Shown here: positions 47,594 through 54,969 of the stretch, in pieces
How positions within the stretch are numbered: position 1 is the first letter of the stretch
Layout: each line of letters begins with the position of its first letter
Assembly (NCBI GenBank): GCA_025362495.1
Contig: JANYGI010000170.1
Location: 1-54,969 of the forward strand
Direction: 5' to 3'
Length of the DNA stretch: 54,969 nt
Source of the DNA: Byssovorax sp.
Lineage (GTDB): Bacteria > Myxococcota_A > Polyangia > Polyangiales > Polyangiaceae
Translations under genes and position numbers: made by a program
Notes under the pieces: generated by a model
The model's input: only the letters and a program-made list of their open reading frames with translations
Databases searched by the model: none
Told to the model about the DNA's origin: nothing

Positions 47594-48879
47594 CGCGCTC
47601 CCTCGGCGGAGAGGCCCGCGTCTCGCTGGCTCTGGACGCGGTCGGCGATGATCCGGGCGGCGCCCTCGATCGCGAGCTCTTCCTGCTGGCGCGCGGCGAG
47701 GTCCTTCAGGCTGACGACGCCGCGATCGAGCTCGTCGCCGAGGAGCACGGCGAAGCGGGCGGCGCGCTTCTCGGCGCGCGACATCATCGCCTTGAGCTTG
47801 CCGCCGCGGCCGTCGAGCTCGGTGACGACGCCGAGGGCACGCAGCTCGCGGCCGAGGATCAGCCCGCGCTCGGCGCCCTTCGGCGTGAGCGGCACCAGGT
47901 AGGCGTCGGGGCCGGCCTTCTTCGCGCCCTCGGGGATGCTCGCGAGCAGCCGCTCCATCCCCATGGCGAAGCCGATCGCCGGGACCTTCTGGCCGCCGAG
48001 CTGCTCGATCATCGTGTCGTAACGTCCCCCTCCGCAAAGAGTGTTCTGCGAGCCGAGATCGCTCGTCGTGGAGCGGACCTCGAACAGGGTGCGCGTGTAG
48101 TAGTCGAGGCCGCGGACCAGCGTCGGATCGACGGCGTAGTCGACGCCGAGCGTGTCGAGCGCGCCGAGCAGCCCCTTCCAGTGCTCGCGATCGGCGTCGT
48201 CGATGAAGTCGATCAGCGCGGGCGCGCCGAGCGAGGCCTCGCGATCGGCGGCGGACTTGGAGTCGAGGACGCGGAGCGGGTTCTTCTCGAGGCGGCGCTG
48301 CGAGTCTTCGCTCAGCTTGTCGCGCATCGGCGTGAAGTAGGCGAGCAGGGCGTCGCGGTAGCGCTCGCGCGTGCCGCCGGAGCCCAGCGTGTTGATGTGG
48401 ACCTTGAAGCCGGGGATGCCGATCGCCTTGAAAAAGCCTGAAATCAGATCGATCATCTCGGCGTCGCAGAGCGGGCCCGGATCGCCGTAGAGCTCGCAGC
48501 CGGCCTGGTAGAACTGGCGGTAGCGGCCCTTGGCGGGGCGCTCGCCGCGGAACATCGGCCCGAGGTAGTACCAGCGCGAGATCGGCTCCTTCGCGTGCAT
48601 CTGGTGCTCGACGTAGGCGCGCGCGGCGCTGGCCGTGCCCTCGGGGCGCACCGTCAGCGCGTCGCCGTGGCGCTCGAAGGAGTACATCTCCTTCTCGACG
48701 ACGTCCGTCGTCTCGCCGATGGAGCGCGTGAAGAGCGCGGTGTGCTCGAGCAATGGCGTCCGCACCTCGGCGTAGCCATGCAGCTCGGCCTGATGACGGA
48801 AGGCCGCCTCGAGTCGGTGCCAGCGCACCATCTCGTCCGGAAGGATGTCGTTCATCCCTCTAACCGCGCGGAGTTCCAT
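47590..48879 (-). CDS. hisS: Histidyl-tRNA synthetase
   Basis: 429 residues of a class II synthetase. Motif 1 is in the VRGMNDILP start region. Motif 2 is WYYLGPMFRGERPAKGRYRQFYQ. The His-specific blocks are RGLDYYTRTLFEV and CGGGRYDTMIEQLGG, and motif 3 is GFAMGMERLL. A C-terminal anticodon-binding domain ends the protein. MELRAVRGMND at ATG 48879 fits the family start; there is no Shine-Dalgarno, and a good promoter lies only 11 bases upstream. The downstream gene overlaps its stop. Confidence 0.97.
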   Translation of the reverse strand: MELRAVRGMNDILPDEMVRWHRLEAAFRHQAELHGYAEVRTPLLEHTALFTRSIGETTDVVEKEMYSFERHGDALTVRPEGTASAARAYVEHQMHAKEPISRWYYLGPMFRGERPAKGRYRQFYQAGCELYGDPGPLCDAEMIDLISGFFKAIGIPGFKVHINTLGSGGTRERYRDALLAYFTPMRDKLSEDSQRRLEKNPLRVLDSKSAADREASLGAPALIDFIDDADREHWKGLLGALDTLGVDYAVDPTLVRGLDYYTRTLFEVRSTTSDLGSQNTLCGGGRYDTMIEQLGGQKVPAIGFAMGMERLLASIPEGAKKAGPDAYLVPLTPKGAERGLILGRELRALGVVTELDGRGGKLKAMMSRAEKRAARFAVLLGDELDRGVVSLKDLAARQQEELAIEGAARIIADRVQSQRDAGLSAEGAR

Positions 48880-48890
48880 GTCGCCGCGCG

Positions 48891-48919
48891 CTTATGGTCG
48901 GACGCGGCTTTCGGGTCAA
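48891..48919 (-). promoter_or_regulatory. Predicted sigma-70 type promoter of hisS
   Basis: On the minus strand TTGACC (48914-48919) and CATAAG (48891-48896) are separated by 17 bases. Transcription would begin near 48884, only about five bases before the hisS ATG at 48879. Together with the missing Shine-Dalgarno this predicts a leaderless or nearly leaderless mRNA. Confidence 0.6.
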
Positions 48920-49083
48920 GCGTCGCGCATGGGGATCGTGCTCGACGCTCGCGACGGTGCTCGCGCCCGGGCCTGGATCTCGCGACCTTCCTGGGCCCTG
49001 GGCGACCCGAATCTTCTCTGTCCGCGCCGGCTTCACCGCGGGCGCTGCTTGACGGCGTCGCTGCCCTGCGCGACACGGCCCGC

Positions 49084-49578
49084 ATGCCTCCCCCGGCCAG
49101 CGTGGTGCGCGTCGCGGCCATCGATCTCGGCAAAGCCCGCGTGGGGATCGCCGTCTCCGACGATCTCGGTCTGCTCGCGCACCCGCGGCCGTTCCTCGAT
49201 GGCAAGAACCGCAAGCCGCTCGTCGCGGCGCTCGTCGCCATGGTGCGCGACGAGGGCATCCAGAAATTCCTGCTCGGCCTCCCGCTCGAGATGACGGGCG
49301 AAGAGGGCCCCGCCGCGCGGCGGATCCTGAGCTTCGCCCAGGAGCTGGCGAACGCGTCCGGCGTGGAGATCGAGCTCGTCGACGAGCGCCTCACCACCGT
49401 CGAGGCCGCGCAGCAGCTCCGCGCGAGCGGCATCAGCGCCCGCGAGGGCAAGGGCCTCGTCGACGGCGTCTCGGCCGCGGTGATCCTGCAAAGCTGGCTC
49501 GACGCGCGGCGCGACCGCGCCGATGACGACGACGGGGAAGACTACGGCGCCGGAGACGACGAGGGCGACGACGCGTGA
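49084..49578 (+). CDS. ruvX: Putative pre-16S rRNA nuclease / RuvX (YqgF)
   Basis: 164 residues with the RNase H-like fold of YqgF: VAAIDLGKARVGIAVSDD (Asp14), FLLGLPLEMTGEEG, VDERLTTVEAAQQLRASG and VDGVSAAVILQSWLDARR. YqgF matures the 5' end of 16S rRNA and is annotated as a Holliday resolvase homologue. The C-terminal 20 residues are an acidic tail (DDDDGEDYGAGDDEGDD), unusual for the family. The ATG at 49084 is the first in-frame Met next to the fold. Its stop overlaps the GTG of the next gene. Confidence 0.93.
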   Translation: MPPPASVVRVAAIDLGKARVGIAVSDDLGLLAHPRPFLDGKNRKPLVAALVAMVRDEGIQKFLLGLPLEMTGEEGPAARRILSFAQELANASGVEIELVDERLTTVEAAQQLRASGISAREGKGLVDGVSAAVILQSWLDARRDRADDDDGEDYGAGDDEGDDA

Positions 49579-50087
49579 ACGAACAGGCCGAGGATCACCG
49601 CATGGATGCGTTCATCATTCGCCCCGCGACCCGCGCGGATCTCCCCGCGGTCGCTCGCCTCGCGGCGCTGCTCGTGCGCCTGCATCATCAGTTCGATCCA
49701 GCGCGCTTCCTCTGCCTCGAGCCGCTCGAGCCCGGCTACGCGCGCTTCCTCGGGGGCGAGCTCGACGACGACGACGCGGTGGTGCTCATCGCCGTCAGGC
49801 GCGACGGGCGCGTCGTCGGTTACTGCTACGGCCGGCTCGAGCCGCGCGACTGGAACGAGCTGCTCGACGCGTGCGGCAAGATCCACGACGTGTACGTCGA
49901 CGAGGCCGCGCGCGGCCAGGGCGTCGCGCAGGCGCTGGTCGAGGCGATGGTGGAACGCCTCGAGAGCAAGGGCGCGCCGCGCGTGCTCCTGCTGAGCGCG
50001 ACGCCCAACGTCGTCGCGCAGCGGCTGTTCGCGAGGCTCGGCTTCCGGCCGACGATGGTGGAGATGACCCGAGAAAAGAAGCCCTGA
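49575..50087 (+). CDS. GNAT-family N-acetyltransferase
   Basis: 170 residues starting at GTG 49575 in a GTGA overlap with ruvX; an internal ATG at 49602 is possible. The GNAT core is clear: FIIRPATRADLPAVARL, DDAVVLIAVRRDGRVVGYC, the acetyl-CoA loop VYVDEAARGQGVAQALVEAM (R-x-x-G-x-G/A type) and NVVAQRLFARLGFRPTMVEM. It transfers an acetyl group to an unknown amine, possibly a ribosomal or regulatory protein given the ruvX coupling. That link is inference. Confidence 0.9.
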   Translation: MNEQAEDHRMDAFIIRPATRADLPAVARLAALLVRLHHQFDPARFLCLEPLEPGYARFLGGELDDDDAVVLIAVRRDGRVVGYCYGRLEPRDWNELLDACGKIHDVYVDEAARGQGVAQALVEAMVERLESKGAPRVLLLSATPNVVAQRLFARLGFRPTMVEMTREKKP

Positions 50088-50094
50088 GGCGCTC

Positions 50095-51738
50095 TTACGC
50101 GCGGCGCTTGCGCTCTTCTTCTTGCAGCGCGAACGAGCCGCCCGCAGCGGCGAGGCCGAAGGCGAACAGGAGCAGATCCCACACCGGCCAGGCGACGCCG
50201 ACGGCGCGTCGGATGATGATCCCTTCGAGCACGCGGATCAGCAGCGTCCCGAAGCCGTAGGCGCAGAGGCCGGTGACGACGGGGCGGTAGAGGCGCTCCG
50301 AGAGCTCCATCGCCTTGGCCGAGTTGTCCCAGATTTTGCGGCGCAGGTAGCGCACGATCAGGATGGTCGGCGTCAGCAGCGCGAAGACGAAGCCGACGAT
50401 GAGGAACGCGGCCTCGGAGCCGGTGAGGTTCGCCGTCGCGCCGCCGCCGCGCGCCAGGCGCACCGTCGCCGCGATGGTCGTCATGAGGCTGCCCGCACCC
50501 CAGAACAGGCCGAGCGAGCCGAGGATCAGCACCATCGGGCGCGCCATGCCCACGGCGCGCGATCGCTGATCGGCGGAGCTGTTACGCGACGCGACCAGCG
50601 CGGGGATCTGCGACTGTCCGCGCTGCGGGGCCACGACGAGCTCGGCCTCGCCCTCGCCGACGTCCCAGGGCGCGAGCTCGGCCTCGAGCTCGGCCATGCT
50701 CGCGTAGCGATCTTGCGGGCGCTTGGCCATCGCGCGCTGGATCACCATCTCGAGCGAGTCGGGGATCGAAGCCTCGATCGATCGCGGCCGCGGCGGATCC
50801 TGGGTGAGCACCGCCGTCAGCGTCGCCGTCGGATCGCCGCGATCGAAGGGCCGCTGCCCGGTGACCGCGCAGTAGAGGATCGCGCCGACGGCGTAGACGT
50901 CGGCGAGGTGATCGACGCGCTCGCCGCGGGCTTGCTCGGGCGCCATGTACGAGGGCGTGCCCATGATCATCCCCGTCTTCGTCAGCGCGGTGCCGGGCGC
51001 GTCGCCCATCTTCGAGATGCCGAAGTCGATCACCTTGGCGATCGGGCTCGAGAGATCGCCCGTGAGGAACACGTTCTCGGGCTTCATGTCGCGGTGAACG
51101 ACGCCCTTGGCGTGGGCCGCGGTGAGCGCCTTGCAGATCTGCCGGACGATGCGGACGGCGGGGCCCACGGGCATCTTGCCGACCTCGTCGAGGTAGCTCG
51201 CGAACTCTTTCCCATCGAGGAACTCGCCCACGATGAACGGGCGCCCGTCCGCCGTGCGATCGACGTCGTACACGTCGACCACGTAGGGGCTCTGCACCGA
51301 CGCCGCGACCTCGGCCTCGCGCTGGAAGCGGGTGAGCACCTCGGGCTGCCGCGCGAACTCCGGGTGGAGCATCTTGATCGCGAAGCGCTTGTTCCCGATG
51401 CGCGTGTGGCGCGCCTCGTAGACGCGGCCCATGCCGCCCTCGCCGATGACGCGGAGGAGCGTGTACGTCTGGCTCAGCGTCTGGCCGACGAGCTCGTCGC
51501 GATCCTCGCTGGTGTCGGCGTCGACGAGCTCGGTCGCGTCGCGCGGGCAGACCTTGAACTCGGCCGGATAGTGGACCCCGCACGTCGGACACAGCTTCGC
51601 GAGCGAGCTGTCGACAGCGCCCGTGACTCCGGCGAGGTTGGTGTGAGCGTGGGAGATCCGGATCTCGGGGGCCGTGGCCCGGGAGGGCGCAGGCGAGTCG
51701 AGTCCGCTGAGGGCAGGTGGGCGATGGGTTCCCGGCAT
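50095..51738 (-). CDS. Membrane Ser/Thr protein kinase with N-terminal zinc ribbon
   Basis: 547 residues from ATG 51738. A short zinc-ribbon-like segment [16 protein letters not shown] (from residue 50) precedes the kinase domain: GEGGMGRV at 99-106, Lys122, HRDMKPEN from 215, DFG at 238-240 and [10 protein letters not shown]. After a Glu-rich linker there are four hydrophobic helices ([71 protein letters not shown]). The kinase is therefore cytoplasmic and anchored at its C-terminus. A TTG seven codons upstream is a weaker start. It lies downstream of rpsO on the same strand. Confidence 0.94.
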   Translation of the reverse strand: MPGTHRPPALSGLDSPAPSRATAPEIRISHAHTNLAGVTGAVDSSLAKLCPTCGVHYPAEFKVCPRDATELVDADTSEDRDELVGQTLSQTYTLLRVIGEGGMGRVYEARHTRIGNKRFAIKMLHPEFARQPEVLTRFQREAEVAASVQSPYVVDVYDVDRTADGRPFIVGEFLDGKEFASYLDEVGKMPVGPAVRIVRQICKALTAAHAKGVVHRDMKPENVFLTGDLSSPIAKVIDFGISKMGDAPGTALTKTGMIMGTPSYMAPEQARGERVDHLADVYAVGAILYCAVTGQRPFDRGDPTATLTAVLTQDPPRPRSIEASIPDSLEMVIQRAMAKRPQDRYASMAELEAELAPWDVGEGEAELVVAPQRGQSQIPALVASRNSSADQRSRAVGMARPMVLILGSLGLFWGAGSLMTTIAATVRLARGGGATANLTGSEAAFLIVGFVFALLTPTILIVRYLRRKIWDNSAKAMELSERLYRPVVTGLCAYGFGTLLIRVLEGIIIRRAVGVAWPVWDLLLFAFGLAAAGGSFALQEEERKRRA

Positions 51739-51817
51739 CCGGGACGCAGCGTAGACCAAACCGTTCGCTCGCGGGATTGCGTATCGCTATCCCCGAGACG
51801 AACAGTGCGAGCCCGTC

Positions 51818-52084
51818 TTACTTGCGGATGTTGAGGCGCGTGATGAGCGACTTGTACCGCTCCATGCTCGTCTTCTTCAGGTAGTCGAGCAGGCGGCGGC
51901 GCTGGCTGACGAGCTGGAGGAGACCACGGCGCGAGTGGTGATCCTTCTTGTGGGTCTTGAAGTGCTCGGTGAGCGACGTGATGCGCTCCGTCTGCAGCGC
52001 GATCTGCACCTCGGGCGAGCCGGTGTCGCCCTCGTGCGTCTGGAACTTCTCGATGAGCGCGGCCTTGTGGATCGAGTGAAGCAT
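51818..52084 (-). CDS. rpsO: 30S ribosomal protein S15
   Basis: 88 residues, the normal S15 length. The core [40 protein letters not shown] and [21 protein letters not shown] is fully conserved. It binds 16S rRNA early in assembly. The ATG at 52082-52084 has GGAG eight bases upstream, so the long upstream ORF extension is not translated as part of it. In most bacteria pnp follows rpsO; here pnp is divergent. Confidence 0.98.
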   Translation of the reverse strand: MLHSIHKAALIEKFQTHEGDTGSPEVQIALQTERITSLTEHFKTHKKDHHSRRGLLQLVSQRRRLLDYLKKTSMERYKSLITRLNIRK

Positions 52085-52205
52085 GCTGGAATCTCCTGCC
52101 GGTCTCCGTCGCTGCCGAGCGAGGGAGGGGACGGCTGGTGACGCCCGGAGCCTGAGCGACGCGCCCGAAGCGGCGCGCGCCCGTTGCCCGGGCCGAAGGG
52201 CGCGG

Positions 52206-52233
52206 AGTATACGCAGGCCGATTCCCACGTCAA
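52206..52233 (-). promoter_or_regulatory. Predicted sigma-70 type promoter of rpsO
   Basis: On the minus strand TTGACG (52228-52233) and TATACT (52206-52211) are separated by 16 bases. This is the strongest vegetative-type promoter seen in the window. Transcription from near 52199 would give an rpsO leader of about 115 bases. Confidence 0.7.
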
Positions 52234-52342
52234 CGGTCGGGCGCGCCCCGCGGGCGTTTGCGGCGGGCCCCCGCTCGAATGGCGGATGCCGGGGCATTTC
52301 TTCCTGGCAGGATGTTCACGGACGCTCTAGAGATGAGCCGCC

Positions 52343-52446
52343 GTAAATCGTCGCAAGAGGCGGGATGATCCGCCCCATTTACCGAGCGCACGGCGAGCGT
52401 CTTCGTCTTCGCTTCGTGTGCACGAGCCCAGCGCCGCGGCTCGTGC
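52343..52446 (+). promoter_or_regulatory. Two stem-loops in the presumed 5' leader of pnp
   Basis: Stem 1 pairs gtaaat (52343-52348) with atttac (52377-52382) around ggcgg/ccgcc (52359-52363, 52370-52374). Stem 2 pairs gcacgagcc (52420-52428) with ggctcgtgc (52438-52446), nine perfect pairs with a nine-base loop, ending 76 bases before the pnp ATG. Leader stems cut by RNase III drive PNPase autoregulation in Escherichia coli; the same role here is inference. Confidence 0.45.
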
Positions 52447-52522
52447 CCAGGAATCGAGGAAGAAGAGCCTCCCCGGTGCTTGGCGTTTCGGTCGCACGCA
52501 GCGACCTTCTGAGCGCACATCC

Positions 52523-54760
52523 ATGTTCGTACGTGAATCCGTCATGATCGGCGGCCGAGCCCTCACCTTCGAGACGGGCCGGCTCGCCAAGCAGGCGCAT
52601 GGCTCCATCCTGGTGACGTTCGGCGAGACGATGGTCCTCGTCACCGCCGTCTCGCAGGACGAGCGCCCCGGCCTCGACTTCTTCCCCCTCACCTGCGAGT
52701 TCGTCGAGAAGACGTACGCGGCCGGCAAGATCCCCGGTGGCTTCTTCAAGCGCGAGGCCCGCCAGCGCGACGAGGAGATCCTCACCTGCCGGATCATGGA
52801 TCGGCCCCTCCGCCCGCTCTTCCCCGACGGGTTCAAGAAGGACACGCAGATCATCGCGACCGTGCTCTCGAGCGACAAGGAGAACAAGGCCGACGTCCTC
52901 GCCCTCACCGGCGCCTCGGCCGCGCTCCACATCTCCGACATCCCGTGGGACGGCCCGATCGTCGGAGTCCGCGTCGCTCGCAAGAACGGCGAGCTCGTCG
53001 TCTTCCCGACGGTGACCGAGCTGCTCGAGTGCGACATGGACCTCGTCGTGGCTTGCTCGCGCGAGGCCATCGTGATGGTCGAGGGCGGCGCCGCCGAGGC
53101 CACCGAGACCGATCTCATCGACGCGCTGATGTTCGCCCACGAGGCCGCGCAGCCGATCCTCGATCTCATCGAGAAGCTCCGCGCCGCCGTCGGCAAGACC
53201 AAGAAGACGTTCAAGGCCCCCGAGCTCGACGGGGCGATAAAGGCCCGCGTGGCCGCGCTCGCCGACAACGATCTCAAGGTCGCGACGTGCGTGCTCGACA
53301 AGAAGGCCCGCTACGAGGGCTACGCGATCCTCAAGAAGAAGTTCGCCGAGACCCTCAGCGCCGAGATCGGCGCCGACAAGTACCTGGCGAACGAGAAGCT
53401 GATCAAGGCCGAGTTCGAGGATCGCAAGTCCACCGTCGTCCGCACCATGGTGCTCGAGACGGGCAAGCGCATCGACGGTCGCGACAGCAAGACGGTGCGC
53501 CCGATCATGAGCGAGGCGGGCATCCTCCCGCGCGTCCACGGCAGCGCCCTCTTCCAGCGCGGCGAGACCCAGGCGATCGTGACCACGACGCTCGGCACCT
53601 CGACCGACGAGCAGAAGATCGACGGCCTGATGGGCGAGACGTGGAAGCGCTTTTACCTCCACTACAACTTCCCTCCCTTCAGCACGGGCGAGACGAAGCC
53701 GATGCGCGGCCCCGGTCGTCGCGAGATCGGCCACGGCGCCCTCGCCGAGCGCGCGCTCGTGCGGATGATCCCGCCCCCCGACAAATTCCCCTACACGATC
53801 CGCATCGTCTCGGAGACGCTGGAGTCGAACGGCTCCTCGTCGATGGCGGCGGTCTGCGGCGGCTGCCTCTCGCTGATGGACGCCGGCGTCCCGATCAAGA
53901 GCCCCGTCGCCGGCATCGCGATGGGCCTGATCAAAGAGGGCGACAAGTACGCCATCCTCAGCGACATCCTCGGCGATGAAGACCACCTCGGCGACATGGA
54001 CTTCAAGGTCTGCGGCACCGCGCGCGGCGTCACGGCCATCCAGATGGACATCAAGATCGCCGGTCTTTCCCGCGCGATCTTGCACGAGGCGCTCAACCAG
54101 GCGCGCGAGGGCCGCCTCCACATCCTCGGCAAGATGCTGGAGACGCTCCCGGGCGCCCGCACCGAGATGTCGCAATACGCGCCGCGCATCACGACGTTCA
54201 AGGTCAAGCCCGACCAGATCCGGTTGATCATCGGGCCCGGCGGCAAGACCATCAAGGGCATCGTCGATCAGACCGGCGTCGCGATCGACGTCGAGGACGA
54301 CGGCACGGTCAACATCGCGTCGTCGGATCCCGAGGCCGTGAAGAAGGCCCTCGACATCATCAAGGGCCTCACGGCCGAGGCCGAGGTCGGCGCGACGTAC
54401 ACCGGCGCCGTCAAGCGCATCACCGACTTCGGCGCCTTCGTCGAGGTCCTGCCGAACACCGACGGCCTGCTCCACATCTCGGAGATCGCCCACACGCGCG
54501 TCGAGCGCGTGGAAGACGTGCTGAAGGAGGGCGACGTGATCGACGTCAAGGTCCTCAGCGTCGATCGCGAGGGCAAGATCCGCCTCAGCCGCCGCGAGCT
54601 TCTCCCGCTCCCCGAGGGCGAGGAGGGCGAGCGCGCTGCGGAGCGCATGGCCGCAGCCCGCGAAGGCGGCGGCGGTCCCCCGCGTCGCGACGACCGTGGC
54701 CCGCCGGGTCGCGGTGGTCCCCCCGGCCGCGGCGGCCCCCCGCGTCGCGATCGTCGCTAG
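52523..54760 (+). CDS. pnp: Polyribonucleotide nucleotidyltransferase (PNPase)
   Basis: 745 residues. PNPase degrades RNA 3' to 5' with phosphate. It has two RNase PH-like halves (FPLTCEFVEKTYAAGKIPGGFFKREARQ; SETLESNGSSSMAAVCGGCLSLMDAG), a KH domain (IRLIIGPGGKTIKGI) and an S1 domain (YTGAVKRITDFGAFVEVLPNTDGLLHISEI). A final tail of about 30 residues is Arg/Gly/Pro-rich (PPRRDDRGPPGRGGPPGRGG) and likely binds RNA. The start MFVRESVMIGGRAL matches family N-termini. It is divergent from rpsO and followed by two hairpins. Confidence 0.97.
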   Translation: MFVRESVMIGGRALTFETGRLAKQAHGSILVTFGETMVLVTAVSQDERPGLDFFPLTCEFVEKTYAAGKIPGGFFKREARQRDEEILTCRIMDRPLRPLFPDGFKKDTQIIATVLSSDKENKADVLALTGASAALHISDIPWDGPIVGVRVARKNGELVVFPTVTELLECDMDLVVACSREAIVMVEGGAAEATETDLIDALMFAHEAAQPILDLIEKLRAAVGKTKKTFKAPELDGAIKARVAALADNDLKVATCVLDKKARYEGYAILKKKFAETLSAEIGADKYLANEKLIKAEFEDRKSTVVRTMVLETGKRIDGRDSKTVRPIMSEAGILPRVHGSALFQRGETQAIVTTTLGTSTDEQKIDGLMGETWKRFYLHYNFPPFSTGETKPMRGPGRREIGHGALAERALVRMIPPPDKFPYTIRIVSETLESNGSSSMAAVCGGCLSLMDAGVPIKSPVAGIAMGLIKEGDKYAILSDILGDEDHLGDMDFKVCGTARGVTAIQMDIKIAGLSRAILHEALNQAREGRLHILGKMLETLPGARTEMSQYAPRITTFKVKPDQIRLIIGPGGKTIKGIVDQTGVAIDVEDDGTVNIASSDPEAVKKALDIIKGLTAEAEVGATYTGAVKRITDFGAFVEVLPNTDGLLHISEIAHTRVERVEDVLKEGDVIDVKVLSVDREGKIRLSRRELLPLPEGEEGERAAERMAAAREGGGGPPRRDDRGPPGRGGPPGRGGPPRRDRR

Positions 54761-54775
54761 CAGAAGCTGAAACGA

Positions 54776-54841
54776 CGCCTCGGCCACCGAGGCGGCGTTC
54801 GCAGCCACGGCAAGGGCGCTCTCGGTCACCGAGGCGCCCTT
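54776..54841 (+). terminator. Tandem hairpins after pnp
   Basis: Hairpin 1 is cgcctcgg-cca-ccgaggcg (54776-54794). Hairpin 2 has outer arms aagggcgc and gcgccctt (54812-54819 and 54834-54841) and an inner ctcgg/ccgag stem. Both share a ctcgg-x-ccgag core. They lie 15 and 51 bases after the pnp stop and form a likely terminator. I see no supported gene from 54842 to the end of the window. Confidence 0.65.
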
Positions 54842-54969
54842 CGCCGTTTGTACCGGGGCGCTCCCGGTTCTCGTCCTCGTCGCGCGTCTTCGTGCGCGAG
54901 CATGTCCTCGGTTCTCGTTCCGCTTTCATGATCTCCATCCGGAAGACGCCGGAGGTTTCGCGCAGAGGC

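Larger units (their letters stand above)
52085..52522. other. 438-base divergent region between rpsO and pnp
   Basis: No gene is seen. It contains the rpsO promoter and, on the pnp side, two stem-loops: a nested structure at 52343-52382 (outer gtaaat/atttac, inner ggcgg/ccgcc) and a perfect 9-bp stem at 52420-52446. The pnp promoter was not identified with confidence and probably lies between 52234 and 52340. Confidence 0.55.

Noticed and set aside
54842-54969. Start of another gene at the right edge
   Set aside because: Repeated ggttctcgt-like words are visible, but no frame has a convincing start or protein pattern.

Overview
The window is about 55 kb of very GC-rich chromosomal DNA with long antisense shadow ORFs. 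Its gene content points to a myxobacterium of the Polyangiales/Sorangium type. The signs are three Ser/Thr protein kinases (one fused to an AAA ATPase), a hybrid histidine kinase, many lipoproteins with Ser/Gly/Thr-rich linkers, Cys-rich plus FG-GAP propeller lipoproteins, single-heme CxxCH proteins, and a TopA with a Lys/Ala tail. This placement is inference from gene content; no rRNA or tRNA gene was seen.

Layout. 1-5.5 kb (minus): remnant of a WD40-like lipoprotein, a membrane-anchored Ser/Thr kinase, a two-gene operon of secreted heme-motif proteins, a His-rich repeat lipoprotein, and a ClpP paralogue with an Asn in the triad. 5.6-9.5 kb: an AraC-family regulator facing three tandem copies of one lipoprotein family. 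9.7-18.7 kb (plus): SNF2 helicase, lipoprotein, then the conserved dprA-topA-trmFO block, with a cluster of five stem-loops between topA and trmFO. 18.6-23.8 kb (minus): a receiver-like protein without its phospho-acceptor Asp, overlapping the 3' end of trmFO; a 19-Cys lipoprotein; and a 1323-residue kinase-ATPase. 24.1-28.0 kb: a di-heme peroxidase (plus) facing a SCO protein and a Tat-exported multicopper oxidase (minus). 28.2-31.4 kb: a small lipoprotein, a SIR2-like/HAM1-like chimaera, and a VWA protein with two copies of an unnamed C-terminal domain. 31.7-35.3 kb: two intact FG-GAP lipoproteins and a chimaeric FG-GAP remnant between them. 35.3-40.5 kb: hisB-hisH (minus), a lipoprotein, then lon-tpx (plus). 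40.5-45.8 kb: a membrane zinc-peptidase/TPR protein translationally coupled to a hybrid histidine kinase; a palindromic repeat lies on each side of this pair. 45.8-50.1 kb: hisS coupled to a repeat-rich exported protein (minus), then ruvX coupled to a GNAT acetyltransferase (plus). 50.1-54.8 kb: a kinase with a zinc ribbon, and rpsO diverging from pnp.

How the parts may work together. Housekeeping genes (hisB/H, hisS, rpsO, pnp, topA, dprA, trmFO, lon, tpx, ruvX) form short conserved blocks. Accessory genes between them are mostly exported lipoproteins and signalling proteins. The most notable candidate is the protein at 28803-29573: an N-terminal SIR2-like NAD-binding half joined in frame to the C-terminal half of a HAM1/ITPase-type nucleotide-binding domain. 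It combines in one chain the two domain types that act as a dITP-triggered NADase pair (KomB/KomC) in the Kongming antiphage system. The usual SIR2 His and the HAM1 catalytic acids are not visible, so it may be a divergent sensor-effector or a deletion-made fusion.
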